Part shown: piece after piece, positions 1 through 8,681 of the stretch
Layout of the letters: the number at the start of each line of letters is the position of its first letter
Position numbering within the stretch: the first letter of the stretch is position 1
Origin: RFSX01 sp964495785
GTDB taxonomy: Bacteria > Bacteroidota > Bacteroidia > Chitinophagales > Saprospiraceae
Assembly (NCBI GenBank): GCA_964495785.1
Contig: CAZBXL010000011.1
Location: forward strand, 3,469 to 67,468
DNA: 64,000 bases
Direction of reading: 5' to 3'
The notes under the pieces: generated by a model
What the model was told of the DNA's origin: nothing
The model's database searches: none
The model's input: only the letters and a program-made list of their open reading frames with translations
Program-made: the position numbers and the translations under genes

Positions 1-444
1 GACAGCCGTGTTCCTGTAGAAGATGTATTTGATAGAGGGATCGGAGATGTTTTTGTGGCAAGGGTTGCAGGAAATTTTGTCAACGAAGATATATTAGGTA
101 GTATGGAGTTTGCCTGCAAAGTATCAGGTTCTAAGTTAGTTCTGGTCATGGGACATGAACATTGTGGAGCAGTCAAAGCTGCAGTCGATGATGTAAAATT
201 GGGTAATATAACACCAATGCTTTCTAAAATAAGACCTGCGGTTGTTTCAATTGAATACGACGGAGATAGATCCTCTAAGAATCCGGAGTTCGTCGTCAAG
301 GCAAGCATAAGTAATGTCAGAAATACAATTAAAAAAATCAGAAGCGATAGTCCAATCCTCAAAGAAATGGAGGATAATGGCGAAATTAAAATCGTAGGCG
401 CTATCTATGACATGGATGACGGTAGCGTTGATTTCTTGGATTAA
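1..444 (+). CDS. beta-class carbonic anhydrase, 3' part (5' end outside window)
   Basis: The reading frame is open from base 1, so the start codon lies upstream. The first codons read D-S-R, the end of the CxDSR motif of beta-carbonic anhydrases, whose Cys is a zinc ligand. The second half of the zinc site is the GHEHCGA stretch, with His at 154-156 and Cys at 163-165. The family interconverts CO2 and bicarbonate and supplies bicarbonate to carboxylases. 147 residues are visible, about two thirds of a usual beta-CA. The C-terminal strand (KIVGAIYDMDDGSV) is typical and the protein ends normally. A hairpin terminator follows 31 bases after the stop. A GTG at 55 could be mistaken for a start, but it lies downstream of the conserved D-S-R and is not the real start. 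Confidence 0.93.
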   Translation, partial: DSRVPVEDVFDRGIGDVFVARVAGNFVNEDILGSMEFACKVSGSKLVLVMGHEHCGAVKAAVDDVKLGNITPMLSKIRPAVVSIEYDGDRSSKNPEFVVKASISNVRNTIKKIRSDSPILKEMEDNGEIKIVGAIYDMDDGSVDFLD

Positions 445-474
445 GAAGGTGTATTTAAATATATAATATTGTCT

Positions 475-512
475 AACGGCAATAATCTCAATGGTAGGTT
501 ATTGCCGTTTTT
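475..512 (+). terminator. Rho-independent terminator after carbonic anhydrase
   Basis: Perfect 11-bp arms (AACGGCAATAA / TTATTGCCGTT) are separated by 13 bases and followed by a short T run. The hairpin sits 31 bases after the carbonic anhydrase stop. Confidence 0.8.
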
Positions 513-561
513 AATTATATAATAGTAAGAAGAAAATGGACTTATAATAGTTTGAGAGCTA

Positions 562-569
562 TAATTTTG
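562..569 (+). promoter_or_regulatory. possible -7 element (TAATTTTG) upstream of histidine kinase
   Basis: Matches the Bacteroidota -7 consensus TAnnTTTG, 79 bases upstream of the kinase start. No convincing -33 TTG lies at the expected distance, so the call is weak. Confidence 0.25.
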
Positions 570-648
570 TATTAGCTTTTAACAACTCATACTCATAACG
601 TTACCTGTGGTTACCAAAAAGAGTTTATATTGAGTAAAAAAAGTCTAA

Positions 649-2778
649 ATGACATTGAACAGCTTCAAGAACATATCCCATTTTTTAATAGTTCTATTTG
701 CTGTTCTATCATTTGTGTGTCCGGTTCCAGTATATGCTAAGAATATAGATAGTCTACAATATAAGTTGGAGAATGCAGTTGAAGATTCTGTCAGATGTGC
801 AACGGCATCACTTATTTTTCAGCATTATAAAAATCAAAATAACTTAGATTCTATTCGTCAATATGCGGAGAAGACTTTGCAGTGTTGTCCTTTAGAAACT
901 AAAGAAGGGATGGATAATACTGTACTCATGATTTTTGATCTATTTAAGGCCGATCAGGCACAATTTGTAGATTCTCTTATACAATCCAATGTACCATACC
1001 TGACTGATGACGTAGATAAATTATTATACTATACCAAGGTGTCAGAAAGAGCTTATCTTACTGGCCATGATACACAGTTTAATTACTATCTCGATAAAGC
1101 TAAAAGTCAATTAAATACCTCACAAGAAAATTTGTCAAAGGCCTATTATTATAATTTATTCGGTTATTATAATATGAATAAAGGCAACGAGATGACGGCC
1201 TTAAAAAGCTATGAAGTTAGTCTATCATTTACTGATACATTAAATGAAAAATACTTCAGATATAGTACTGACCTTGGTGTTGCGTACAATAAAATAGGGG
1301 AGCATGAGAAAGCCATAGATCTATTTACTCGTAATATAGAAGTCGCTACAAGAAGAAACTACGATGGGATAAGAATCTTTAGTTATTATGGCTTAATAAG
1401 TAGTTATGGCTTGATGAAAAACTACGAGAAATGCATTACGTTATGTCATGAGGCACTATCTCTTGAGAAGAAAAAGAGCTTATCAGAATCAGGTTATCTT
1501 TACTATTCGTTAGGCAGCTCACATCTGTTAAGTTCGGAAAAGGATTCAGCCATTTATTACTTTAATAAAGGTCTTGAATTTTCTAAAGAAAGAGCAGATA
1601 CCAAAGGGATACAGGATAACTATATAGGCATCGCAGATTATTATTCAGCAGTAAAAGACTATGATAAAGCTGAACAGTATTACCTGGAAGCTATGGATGT
1701 AAGCACCTATATTCCGAATGTAGAAATAAATCAAAGTTTAGCTGACATTTACTTTAAAAAAAATGATTTTGAAAATGCGTCTCTATATCTGAATAGGTAC
1801 ATCGAATCTATTAATAAAAGCAAAGTAGATAAGCAGTCAGATTTGCAATTGGCAGCACAGTTAATCGAAGATGCTGACAAATATAAGAAGACAACATCAA
1901 GAGAAATCAATCAACGTAAAAAAGAACAGGAGAGGCTTTATAAAATCTTAATTGCAGCAGCTGCTCTTATGTTTTTTATTATGATCCTATTGTATTTTAT
2001 TCAAAAGAATAGAAAAAAACTTGCGGGTTTAAATCAGGTCATTTCTGATCAAAATAAAGTTTTAAAAACAGCAATTAATAAGCAGAACGAATCAATAGAA
2101 TATTTAGAAAATTTTGCTGCCGTCGCTGCTCATGATCTCAAAGCGCCTATAAGAACGGCCAGTTCATTTGCCACCTTACTATCAAGAAAAAGTAAAGATA
2201 AGTTTACAGAAAAAGAGCTTGATTGGTTAAATTTTGTAAGTACTGGAATTAGCCAATTGTCTACGATGATTGATGACTTACTTAGTCTTTCTAAATTGGG
2301 TACTAATCTTCCAGATGAGGCTCCTGTTGATATCAACAGAATAATCAAGGTTGTAGAATCTCATTTAAGTAAGAAAATAGAAGAATCCTCAACTCAGATA
2401 ATTGTTACAGAAACTCTACCCACTGTTCTGGGACATGAATCTCTACTGGTCCAATTGTTTCAGAATCTTATCAAAAACAGTATAGCTCATAATAAAACAA
2501 ATAATACTCCATCCATAGAAATAGAATATGAAGTAAAAAATCCAGATTCATATTTAATTAGAGTTTCTGATAACAGTGGTGGCATTCCAGATCATATTCT
2601 TCCAACATTATTTGACTTGTTTTCATCGTCAGACAAAAATTCTGGTAATGGTATTGGATTAGCGATTTGTAAAAAAATTATAACTCATTATGGTGGCGAA
2701 ATATGGGTGACGACTAATGAGAATATCGGATCAACATTCCATTTTACCTTGCCTAAGTATAGAGAGCATTTGGCATAA
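649..2778 (+). CDS. sensor histidine kinase with periplasmic TPR repeats
   Basis: 709 residues. An N-terminal signal sequence is followed by about 400 residues of alpha-helical TPR-like repeats, such as the GEHEKAIDLFTRNIEVA and KDYDKAEQYYLEAM helices. A single transmembrane helix at about 434-452 (LIAAAALMFFIMILLYF) leads into a short coiled linker. The HisKA phosphoacceptor is His495 in AAHDLKAPIR. The HATPase_c domain has an N box (NLIKNSIAHN), a G1 box (VSDNSGGIP) and a G2 box (NGIGLAICKK). There is no receiver or DNA-binding domain and no response regulator next door, so it is an orphan kinase whose partner lies elsewhere. Bacteroidota commonly pair TPR-type sensors with LytTR or LuxR-type regulators; the signal is unknown. 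It converges on the tetR gene at 2829. Confidence 0.92.
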   Translation: MTLNSFKNISHFLIVLFAVLSFVCPVPVYAKNIDSLQYKLENAVEDSVRCATASLIFQHYKNQNNLDSIRQYAEKTLQCCPLETKEGMDNTVLMIFDLFKADQAQFVDSLIQSNVPYLTDDVDKLLYYTKVSERAYLTGHDTQFNYYLDKAKSQLNTSQENLSKAYYYNLFGYYNMNKGNEMTALKSYEVSLSFTDTLNEKYFRYSTDLGVAYNKIGEHEKAIDLFTRNIEVATRRNYDGIRIFSYYGLISSYGLMKNYEKCITLCHEALSLEKKKSLSESGYLYYSLGSSHLLSSEKDSAIYYFNKGLEFSKERADTKGIQDNYIGIADYYSAVKDYDKAEQYYLEAMDVSTYIPNVEINQSLADIYFKKNDFENASLYLNRYIESINKSKVDKQSDLQLAAQLIEDADKYKKTTSREINQRKKEQERLYKILIAAAALMFFIMILLYFIQKNRKKLAGLNQVISDQNKVLKTAINKQNESIEYLENFAAVAAHDLKAPIRTASSFATLLSRKSKDKFTEKELDWLNFVSTGISQLSTMIDDLLSLSKLGTNLPDEAPVDINRIIKVVESHLSKKIEESSTQIIVTETLPTVLGHESLLVQLFQNLIKNSIAHNKTNNTPSIEIEYEVKNPDSYLIRVSDNSGGIPDHILPTLFDLFSSSDKNSGNGIGLAICKKIITHYGGEIWVTTNENIGSTFHFTLPKYREHLA

Positions 2779-2828
2779 GTTAGAATCTATGCAGAGATAT
2801 ATGATTGCCCTTTCTATAGGTGTTCTGA

Positions 2829-3410
2829 TCACTTCAGAATCCCTTTCAATAATACCATCTTCAACTGATGTTCTAATTCTATCTTACTGATTGTAGGATG
2901 CTTGTGGTGCCATGAGTACAGCCAATGCAGACTCGATAAGATAGAGTAGAGAGCTAATTCTGTATTGACCTTGCTATCTATCAATCCTTGTTCCTGACAT
3001 GTATTCAGAATACTCAGAAAATGTTTCTCATAGAGACTTCTCTGTTTCTTGTATTTAGTTAATTCTGGTTCAGATAAGTGTACCCATTCTCCTGTGATCA
3101 ATGCTATGCTATCTGAGTTCTGTAGTGTAAGTTGGACGTGTAGATTCACTAAGGCCTCTAATTTAGATTGAGAGTCAAGAGATGAATTCATGATATCCTT
3201 CATACCGTTAGTGAACTCTTTGGCGATACCCATGAGAAGTTCCTGGAGGAGTTCTTGTTTAGAGCTAATGTGATTATATAGACTCGCTGCTTTCATATCC
3301 ATAGCTAATGCAATGTCCTGCATACTCGTAGCAGCATAGCCTTTTTTTCTAAAAAGGTATGAGGCTTTTTCTTTGACTATTTCTTTCTTTGATTTTTGAA
3401 TGGACTCCAT
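2829..3410 (-). CDS. TetR/AcrR-family transcriptional regulator (second in efflux locus)
   Basis: A TetR-type helix-turn-helix lies at the N-terminus (ATSMQDIALAMDMKAASLYNH), followed by an all-helical ligand/dimer domain. I chose the internal ATG at 3410 (193 residues). The longer frame from 3458 would overlap the end of pdxH by 28 bases and add 16 residues with no family resemblance. It is the last gene of a minus-strand series that begins with the other tetR at 10666, and lies 20 bases after pdxH. Its target cannot be deduced; local control of the efflux genes or pdxH is possible but unproven. Confidence 0.85.
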   Translation of the reverse strand: MESIQKSKKEIVKEKASYLFRKKGYAATSMQDIALAMDMKAASLYNHISSKQELLQELLMGIAKEFTNGMKDIMNSSLDSQSKLEALVNLHVQLTLQNSDSIALITGEWVHLSEPELTKYKKQRSLYEKHFLSILNTCQEQGLIDSKVNTELALYSILSSLHWLYSWHHKHPTISKIELEHQLKMVLLKGILK

Positions 3411-3430
3411 TGCGTTCTTTTGTGTACTAT

Positions 3431-4072
3431 CTATGGTGCCAATCGTGTCAGATTCCAACTCGTGTCATCTGATAATGTATATTGATATCTATCGTGGTAT
3501 CTATTTCTTCTTCCTTGCCAAAATTCTATCAATGAAGGCTTGACAATAAAACCACCCCAAAAATGTGGTAAAGGAATTTTTTCTACACCTTCAAATTCCT
3601 TTTCTACCTGTGTCCTTTTTTCCTTAAGATAAGCTTCATTTATTTCTTGGCTCTGTGGTGAAGCCCATGCACTGATCTGGCTGGCTCGCGGTCGTGATTG
3701 AAAGTAGCTGCTGGATATCTCTTGAGTGACTTTTTCTGCAATGCCTTCTATTCTAATCTGACGTTCCATTTCTTTCCACCAAAATAGTAAAGCGACCTGA
3801 GGATTATTGATGACTTCTTGTCCTTTCTTGCTTGTATAATTGGTGTAGAAAATAAAACCATCTTTACTGAATCCTTTCAATAATACAGTCCTGGCAGAGG
3901 GATGTCCGCTCTCACTAACACTGGCCAATGTCATAGCGTTAGGTTCTATGATGTCATTCTTCTCTACCTCCTGATACCACCTTTCAAACTGTACAATCGG
4001 ATCTATAGCAAGATCTTCTAACGATAACTTAGCCTTGTTGTAGGTTTCTCTTACATCACTTAAGTTTTTCAT
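3431..4072 (-). CDS. pdxH: pyridoxamine/pyridoxine 5'-phosphate oxidase
   Basis: FMN-dependent oxidase that makes pyridoxal 5'-phosphate from PNP or PMP, the last step of vitamin B6 synthesis and salvage. 213 residues, the normal length. Family signatures are present in order: P-N-A-M-T-L-A-S-V near the N-terminus, ARTVLLKGFSKDGFIFYTNY (FMN and substrate side), SQISAWASPQSQ, and the C-terminal EFWQGRRNRYHDR and NLTRLAP ending. It starts 4 bases after the RND pump stop, so it is probably co-transcribed with the efflux operon, an unusual place for a cofactor gene. Confidence 0.97.
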   Translation of the reverse strand: MKNLSDVRETYNKAKLSLEDLAIDPIVQFERWYQEVEKNDIIEPNAMTLASVSESGHPSARTVLLKGFSKDGFIFYTNYTSKKGQEVINNPQVALLFWWKEMERQIRIEGIAEKVTQEISSSYFQSRPRASQISAWASPQSQEINEAYLKEKRTQVEKEFEGVEKIPLPHFWGGFIVKPSLIEFWQGRRNRYHDRYQYTLSDDTSWNLTRLAP

Positions 4073-4076
4073 ACGC

Positions 4077-7000
4077 TTATTTTTTAGACAATAAATTTCC
4101 TATCCTGTACTTTGCCCTATATGCAACCCAGTACATAGCAGGTACAACAACGAGTGTCAGAAAAGTTGCAAATATAATCCCATAAATGATAGTCCAGCCC
4201 ATAGGTCCCCACATCGCTGTATTATCGCCACCTATAAAAAACTTAGGATCCCAACTTTCGACGAATGAGAAGAAATTAAAATTAAATCCTATCGCCAATG
4301 GTATAAGGCCCAGTACCGTCGTAATTGCAGTAAGAAGTACAGGGCGTAGTCTTGTGGCACCTCCATTTATAATGCATTGCAAGACGTCGGCTTTGGGCAT
4401 GTCGTTCATGTTCGCTAAGCCGAGTGATTCTCGTTTATTTTTGACCAGAAGATTAATGTAGTCTACTAATACGATAGCATTATTAACGACGATACCTGCC
4501 AAGGATATCAGACCTACTCCTGACATGAGTATACTGAATTCTTGTCCCGTCAATACATATCCAATCAATACACCGATCGTACTAAAAAGTACAGAGATAA
4601 TAATAATGAAAGGTGATATGAATGAATTAAACTGCGTGACCAATATTATAAATATGCAGAACAGCGCTATAAGAAATGCATTGTTAAGAAATGCCGTATC
4701 CTCAGTCTGCTGCTGTTGTTCTCCAGTAAAAGCATAAGTATACCCAGCAGGTAGATTGTAGTCTTCCATCATTCTCTGCAGTTCCTGATTGATCTCATTA
4801 GCGTTGTATCCTTCGAGTACATTGGAACTTATCGTGATGACACGCTTAGCATCTATTCTTCTGATGGCATTATAAGTGGTTGTGTATTCTATAGATGCGA
4901 CAGATGATATAGGGACTTGTACGATCCTTCCGTTAGAAGGATTTCTGAAAGTAATTTTTTGATTCATCAAGCTTCCTATATTATTTCTGAATGCATCACC
5001 CAATCTCACAACTATAGGATATTCGTCTTCACCGACTTTGTACTTTGATACTTCTTTTCCAAAAACTGAAGTCCTTATAGCACTACCGATCTGCGCCGTA
5101 CTGATGCCGTAGCGACGAGCAGATTCTCTGTTGATATTGATCTGTAACTCAGGCTTACCTAACTCTATGTCCAATTGTAATTCTTCTATACCCGATATAC
5201 CAGAAGCTTCTATGTCTCGCATAAGTTGATCACTAAGGACAAGAAGTGAATCTATTTCGTCACCCCTTATTTCTATATTTACAGGCTTACCAGTAGGGGG
5301 TCCATTTGCATTTTTATCTACCACTACAGTGACTCCAGGTTTACCTTTGATCTCTTCTCTGATGGCCTCCATGATATCGTTAGTATTGATGCCACCACGA
5401 TCTTTGTATTCTAAAAACTGCACTGTCATACGGGCTTTATTCGGTGTCAGTCCAGGCACTGGTGGTGCATTAGGGTCAGCTGTATTTTCTCCTATCTGTG
5501 TAAGTACGGCTTCTACGATATGGCTGTATGGTTCTATGACTTTTTGTACATCTTCTTCGAGATCTTTCATGATCTTATTTGTAGCCTCTATATCACTTCC
5601 TATAGGTAAGTCGACGAATATGTTGACGTAGAAAGGATCTGATTCTGGAAAGAAAGAAATCTTAGGCATAAAGTTGGTAAATAAAATCAATGCGGCTACA
5701 AGTAGTATGATAGTACTTAGGATTGTAAGTATACCATTCTTGCCTCTAAGACAAAATGATAAGAACTTATTGTAAGTCCGCTCAAGCCAAGGAAGAACTG
5801 TGTTTTGAAATCCAAATGACGCTGGACGAAGTAGAAGTTGATTAAGCAATGATAGTAATGCTGATATCAATAATAAATTACGAAGCCAGTCTACTCCTGC
5901 TACATGAAATAATGCAGCAAATATCAGCATGATGATGACCCCGATCATTACGTTACGTAATTTTCTTTTTCTTCCTTCTGCGTTGTCTGCTTTTGTATCA
6001 ACTTTCATAAATCGACTTGTCAAAACTGGATTAATCACAAGCGCTACGAATAGAGATGAGGTCAGCACGATGATAAGTGTTATCGGCATATATTGCATAA
6101 ATAGACCCATCATCCCTGGCCAAAATATCAAAGGGAAAAATGCAGCCAGAGTTGTAGCTGTAGAAGCGATTATTGGCCAAGCAACTTCTCCGGCACCATA
6201 CTTAGCCGCAGCGGTACCATCGTGTCCATTTTGCATATATCGATATATATTCTCTACCACAACAATTCCATTGTCCACGAGTAATCCTAAGGCAAGAATC
6301 AAAGAAAAAAGTACAACTACATTCATGATGACACCAAAAAGATGTAATATCAATATACCTGTCAGCATAGACAGTGGTATGGCTATACCCACAAAAAGAG
6401 CATTCCTCAATCCTAAGAAAAATAGAAGTACAAGAACAACGAGGATCACTCCAGAGATAATACTATTCTCTAAGTTGCTCACCTCACTTCGCGTATATAC
6501 TGATAGATCATTGAACAGACTTATATTCAGATTATCTGGTAGTAGAGCTGTCTCTGTCTCTAATAGTGTCTTTATATTGTCAGCTGTTGTCAGCAGATTC
6601 TCACCACTTCTCTTAATTACATTTAACGATATGACAGGTAACTTACCTGACCTGGAATAAGATGTTCTTTCTTCAAATCCATATATGATATCTGAGATGT
6701 CTCGAAGATAGATTGGTCGCTGATTTTCAGATTTGACAATAAGATTTCTGACTTCATCTATATTGCTGAATTGTCCTATGATTCTTATTGCTCTTCTGTT
6801 GTCGTTATTGATTATCTCGCCACCAGATAATGTGATGTTCTCTCTTGCAATGGCGCCTTCTATATCGTCAAAACTGACTTGCAGAGATTGCATTTTATAT
6901 AAATCAACATTGATCTTAACCTCTCTGTCGAGAGCCCCTATCATCTCTGCACGAGATACCTCGGATATATCTTCAACTTTATCCTGTAGGTCTTCCGCAT

Positions 7001-7499
7001 AAGATCGGAGTTCGTCCATAGGGTAGTCACCCGATATATTTATGGTCATGATGGGTATCTCTGAGAAATCTAACTCTTTGACACTTGGCTCTTGATCGAG
7101 ATCTCTTGGCAACTCATCCTTAGCCTTATCTATGGCATCTTTCACTTTTCTTACTGCGACATCTACATCTATGTCTCCTTCAAATTCTGCTACAATGGCT
7201 GAGAAGTCTTGCACTGATGTAGAGATGGTTTTCTTCAGTCCGGTGATAGAGCTTATTTCTTTTTCGATAGGTCGTGCTATCAGATTTTCTATCTCCTCTG
7301 CTGAGTTACCAAAGTAGGGGGTATTGATGAATATCTGAGTCATAGACGCATCAGGATATTGCTCCTTAGGCATATCCTTATATGCTCTGATACCGAATAT
7401 CAGAATCATTACTGTCAGTAAGAAAATACTCGTTGCATTATCTACTGCGACAGATGTAAGGGTAAACTGTCTTTTCTTTTCTTCTTTTACATCACTCAT
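4077..7499 (-). CDS. RND-family efflux transporter, inner-membrane pump
   Basis: 1140 residues, AcrB/MMPL-like permease driven by the proton gradient, working with the adjacent fusion protein and TolC-type channel. It has the classic duplicated layout: TM1 near residues 20-40, a large periplasmic loop, a TM cluster, a second loop and a C-terminal TM cluster. TM4 reads GLLVDNGIVVVEN (Asp409-Asn410) where AcrB has Asp-Asp. TM10 reads LAGIVVNNAIVLVD (Asn1006-Asn1007) where AcrB has its key Lys. This pattern belongs to a subgroup that I recall as common in Bacteroidota, and does not mean the pump is dead. An insertion with extra hydrophobic helices follows TM6. Its start overlaps the fusion protein's end by 8 bases, indicating coupling. 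Substrate is unknown. Confidence 0.95.
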   Translation of the reverse strand: MSDVKEEKKRQFTLTSVAVDNATSIFLLTVMILIFGIRAYKDMPKEQYPDASMTQIFINTPYFGNSAEEIENLIARPIEKEISSITGLKKTISTSVQDFSAIVAEFEGDIDVDVAVRKVKDAIDKAKDELPRDLDQEPSVKELDFSEIPIMTINISGDYPMDELRSYAEDLQDKVEDISEVSRAEMIGALDREVKINVDLYKMQSLQVSFDDIEGAIARENITLSGGEIINNDNRRAIRIIGQFSNIDEVRNLIVKSENQRPIYLRDISDIIYGFEERTSYSRSGKLPVISLNVIKRSGENLLTTADNIKTLLETETALLPDNLNISLFNDLSVYTRSEVSNLENSIISGVILVVLVLLFFLGLRNALFVGIAIPLSMLTGILILHLFGVIMNVVVLFSLILALGLLVDNGIVVVENIYRYMQNGHDGTAAAKYGAGEVAWPIIASTATTLAAFFPLIFWPGMMGLFMQYMPITLIIVLTSSLFVALVINPVLTSRFMKVDTKADNAEGRKRKLRNVMIGVIIMLIFAALFHVAGVDWLRNLLLISALLSLLNQLLLRPASFGFQNTVLPWLERTYNKFLSFCLRGKNGILTILSTIILLVAALILFTNFMPKISFFPESDPFYVNIFVDLPIGSDIEATNKIMKDLEEDVQKVIEPYSHIVEAVLTQIGENTADPNAPPVPGLTPNKARMTVQFLEYKDRGGINTNDIMEAIREEIKGKPGVTVVVDKNANGPPTGKPVNIEIRGDEIDSLLVLSDQLMRDIEASGISGIEELQLDIELGKPELQININRESARRYGISTAQIGSAIRTSVFGKEVSKYKVGEDEYPIVVRLGDAFRNNIGSLMNQKITFRNPSNGRIVQVPISSVASIEYTTTYNAIRRIDAKRVITISSNVLEGYNANEINQELQRMMEDYNLPAGYTYAFTGEQQQQTEDTAFLNNAFLIALFCIFIILVTQFNSFISPFIIIISVLFSTIGVLIGYVLTGQEFSILMSGVGLISLAGIVVNNAIVLVDYINLLVKNKRESLGLANMNDMPKADVLQCIINGGATRLRPVLLTAITTVLGLIPLAIGFNFNFFSFVESWDPKFFIGGDNTAMWGPMGWTIIYGIIFATFLTLVVVPAMYWVAYRAKYRIGNLLSKK

Positions 7500-8658
7500 T
7501 GTCTGTAGGTGTTTCTTGTGATGGAGTAATTAAAGCATTCTCTGTAAGGCTTTGTATGCCTTTAGTTATGAGCTCGTCATTGCTTTTTATTCCAGATTCT
7601 ATTATGACGTTATTGATAGATGACTCTCCTAATACGACAGGAGCTTTTGTAGCATATTTCTTATTGTCTTTGTCGCTGACCTTAAAGACATATTTCTGTC
7701 CTGAGACTTCCTCTTTTATTATTTCGAGAGGTATAACGATGGATTCTTTTTTAGAGTAGTCATTGATCTTTACTATAGATAGCAGGTTTGGTTTTAGTTT
7801 TCCTTTGAGGCTATTTGTATTGATTTCTATTTTGAAAGTTCTATTAGCAGGGTCGATTGTTCTTCCGATCATTGATATTCGCTGAGTGATGGTATCACCT
7901 AAGGCGGGGAAATAGACGTCTACTTTTTCACCTACTTTCACACTGCCCAAAAGGGATTCTTGTAAGTCAGCGACAACTTTTAGATTGCTGGTATTAAGTA
8001 TGCTGACCACTGGCATTCCTGGAGCAGCTATCTCTCCTTGCTTTAAGAATTCTCTATCTACAACTCCAGAAATGGGAGCATACATATTCTTCTTTTTAAT
8101 TTGCGTTTTAAGCGTATTCATTGATTGCTCCAGACTTTCTACACGATTCTTAGCTTGTAGTAATTGTATCTCCGAGCCAATGTTCTGGTCCCACAGTCTT
8201 GACTGACGCTCATAGACAGTTCTTGCGAGTGACAGCGATGTTTCTATCTCTCTGATTTGTTGGTCCATAGTCTCGCTATCTGTTACTGCTATCAATGCAC
8301 CTTTATTGACATACTGCCCTTCTTTGACATTGAGGCTGATGATTCTGCCACCCATGTCGCTGCTGACGTTAGCGACATCTTCTGCCATAACGTTACCTTC
8401 TACTTCGATATATCTTTTAAAGTCAGTAGGTTTTACAATCATGGTCTTGACTGCTACTGGTGCCTTTTCTTTAGGAGGGTCAAGCTCGTTTATTTCTTCA
8501 TTAAGAAGGTCTATTTCTTTTTGTAAATCTCTGAGTGTGGCTTTCTTTTCTGTAAGAAGTTTTCTTTTTGATTCTACATCATCTGGAGCTCCATCTTGCT
8601 TACAAGCTGTTATTGATACAAGCACGATGAGTAAAACGAATAGTTGAATATTTTTCAT
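7492..8658 (-). CDS. efflux RND transporter periplasmic adaptor (HlyD/MFP family) lipoprotein
   Basis: 388 residues. The signal peptide ends in a lipobox (SITAC, Cys19), so it is probably lipid-anchored. A predicted coiled coil follows at about 28-60, then a split biotinyl-lipoyl-like domain (DMGGRIISLNVKEGQYVNKG), the alpha-hairpin (around 130-190), the second lipoyl half (MYAPISGVVD) and the beta-barrel and membrane-proximal domains. It bridges the RND pump and the outer-membrane channel. It is 23 bases downstream of the TolC-like gene and overlaps the pump gene by 8 bases. Confidence 0.94.
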   Translation of the reverse strand: MKNIQLFVLLIVLVSITACKQDGAPDDVESKRKLLTEKKATLRDLQKEIDLLNEEINELDPPKEKAPVAVKTMIVKPTDFKRYIEVEGNVMAEDVANVSSDMGGRIISLNVKEGQYVNKGALIAVTDSETMDQQIREIETSLSLARTVYERQSRLWDQNIGSEIQLLQAKNRVESLEQSMNTLKTQIKKKNMYAPISGVVDREFLKQGEIAAPGMPVVSILNTSNLKVVADLQESLLGSVKVGEKVDVYFPALGDTITQRISMIGRTIDPANRTFKIEINTNSLKGKLKPNLLSIVKINDYSKKESIVIPLEIIKEEVSGQKYVFKVSDKDNKKYATKAPVVLGESSINNVIIESGIKSNDELITKGIQSLTENALITPSQETPTDNE

Positions 8659-8681
8659 ATTGTTTTATTTATGGGATGATC

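Noticed and set aside
5929..6660. 243-codon plus-strand ORF inside the RND gene
   Set aside because: Antisense shadow of a clear transporter gene; no domain and atypical composition.
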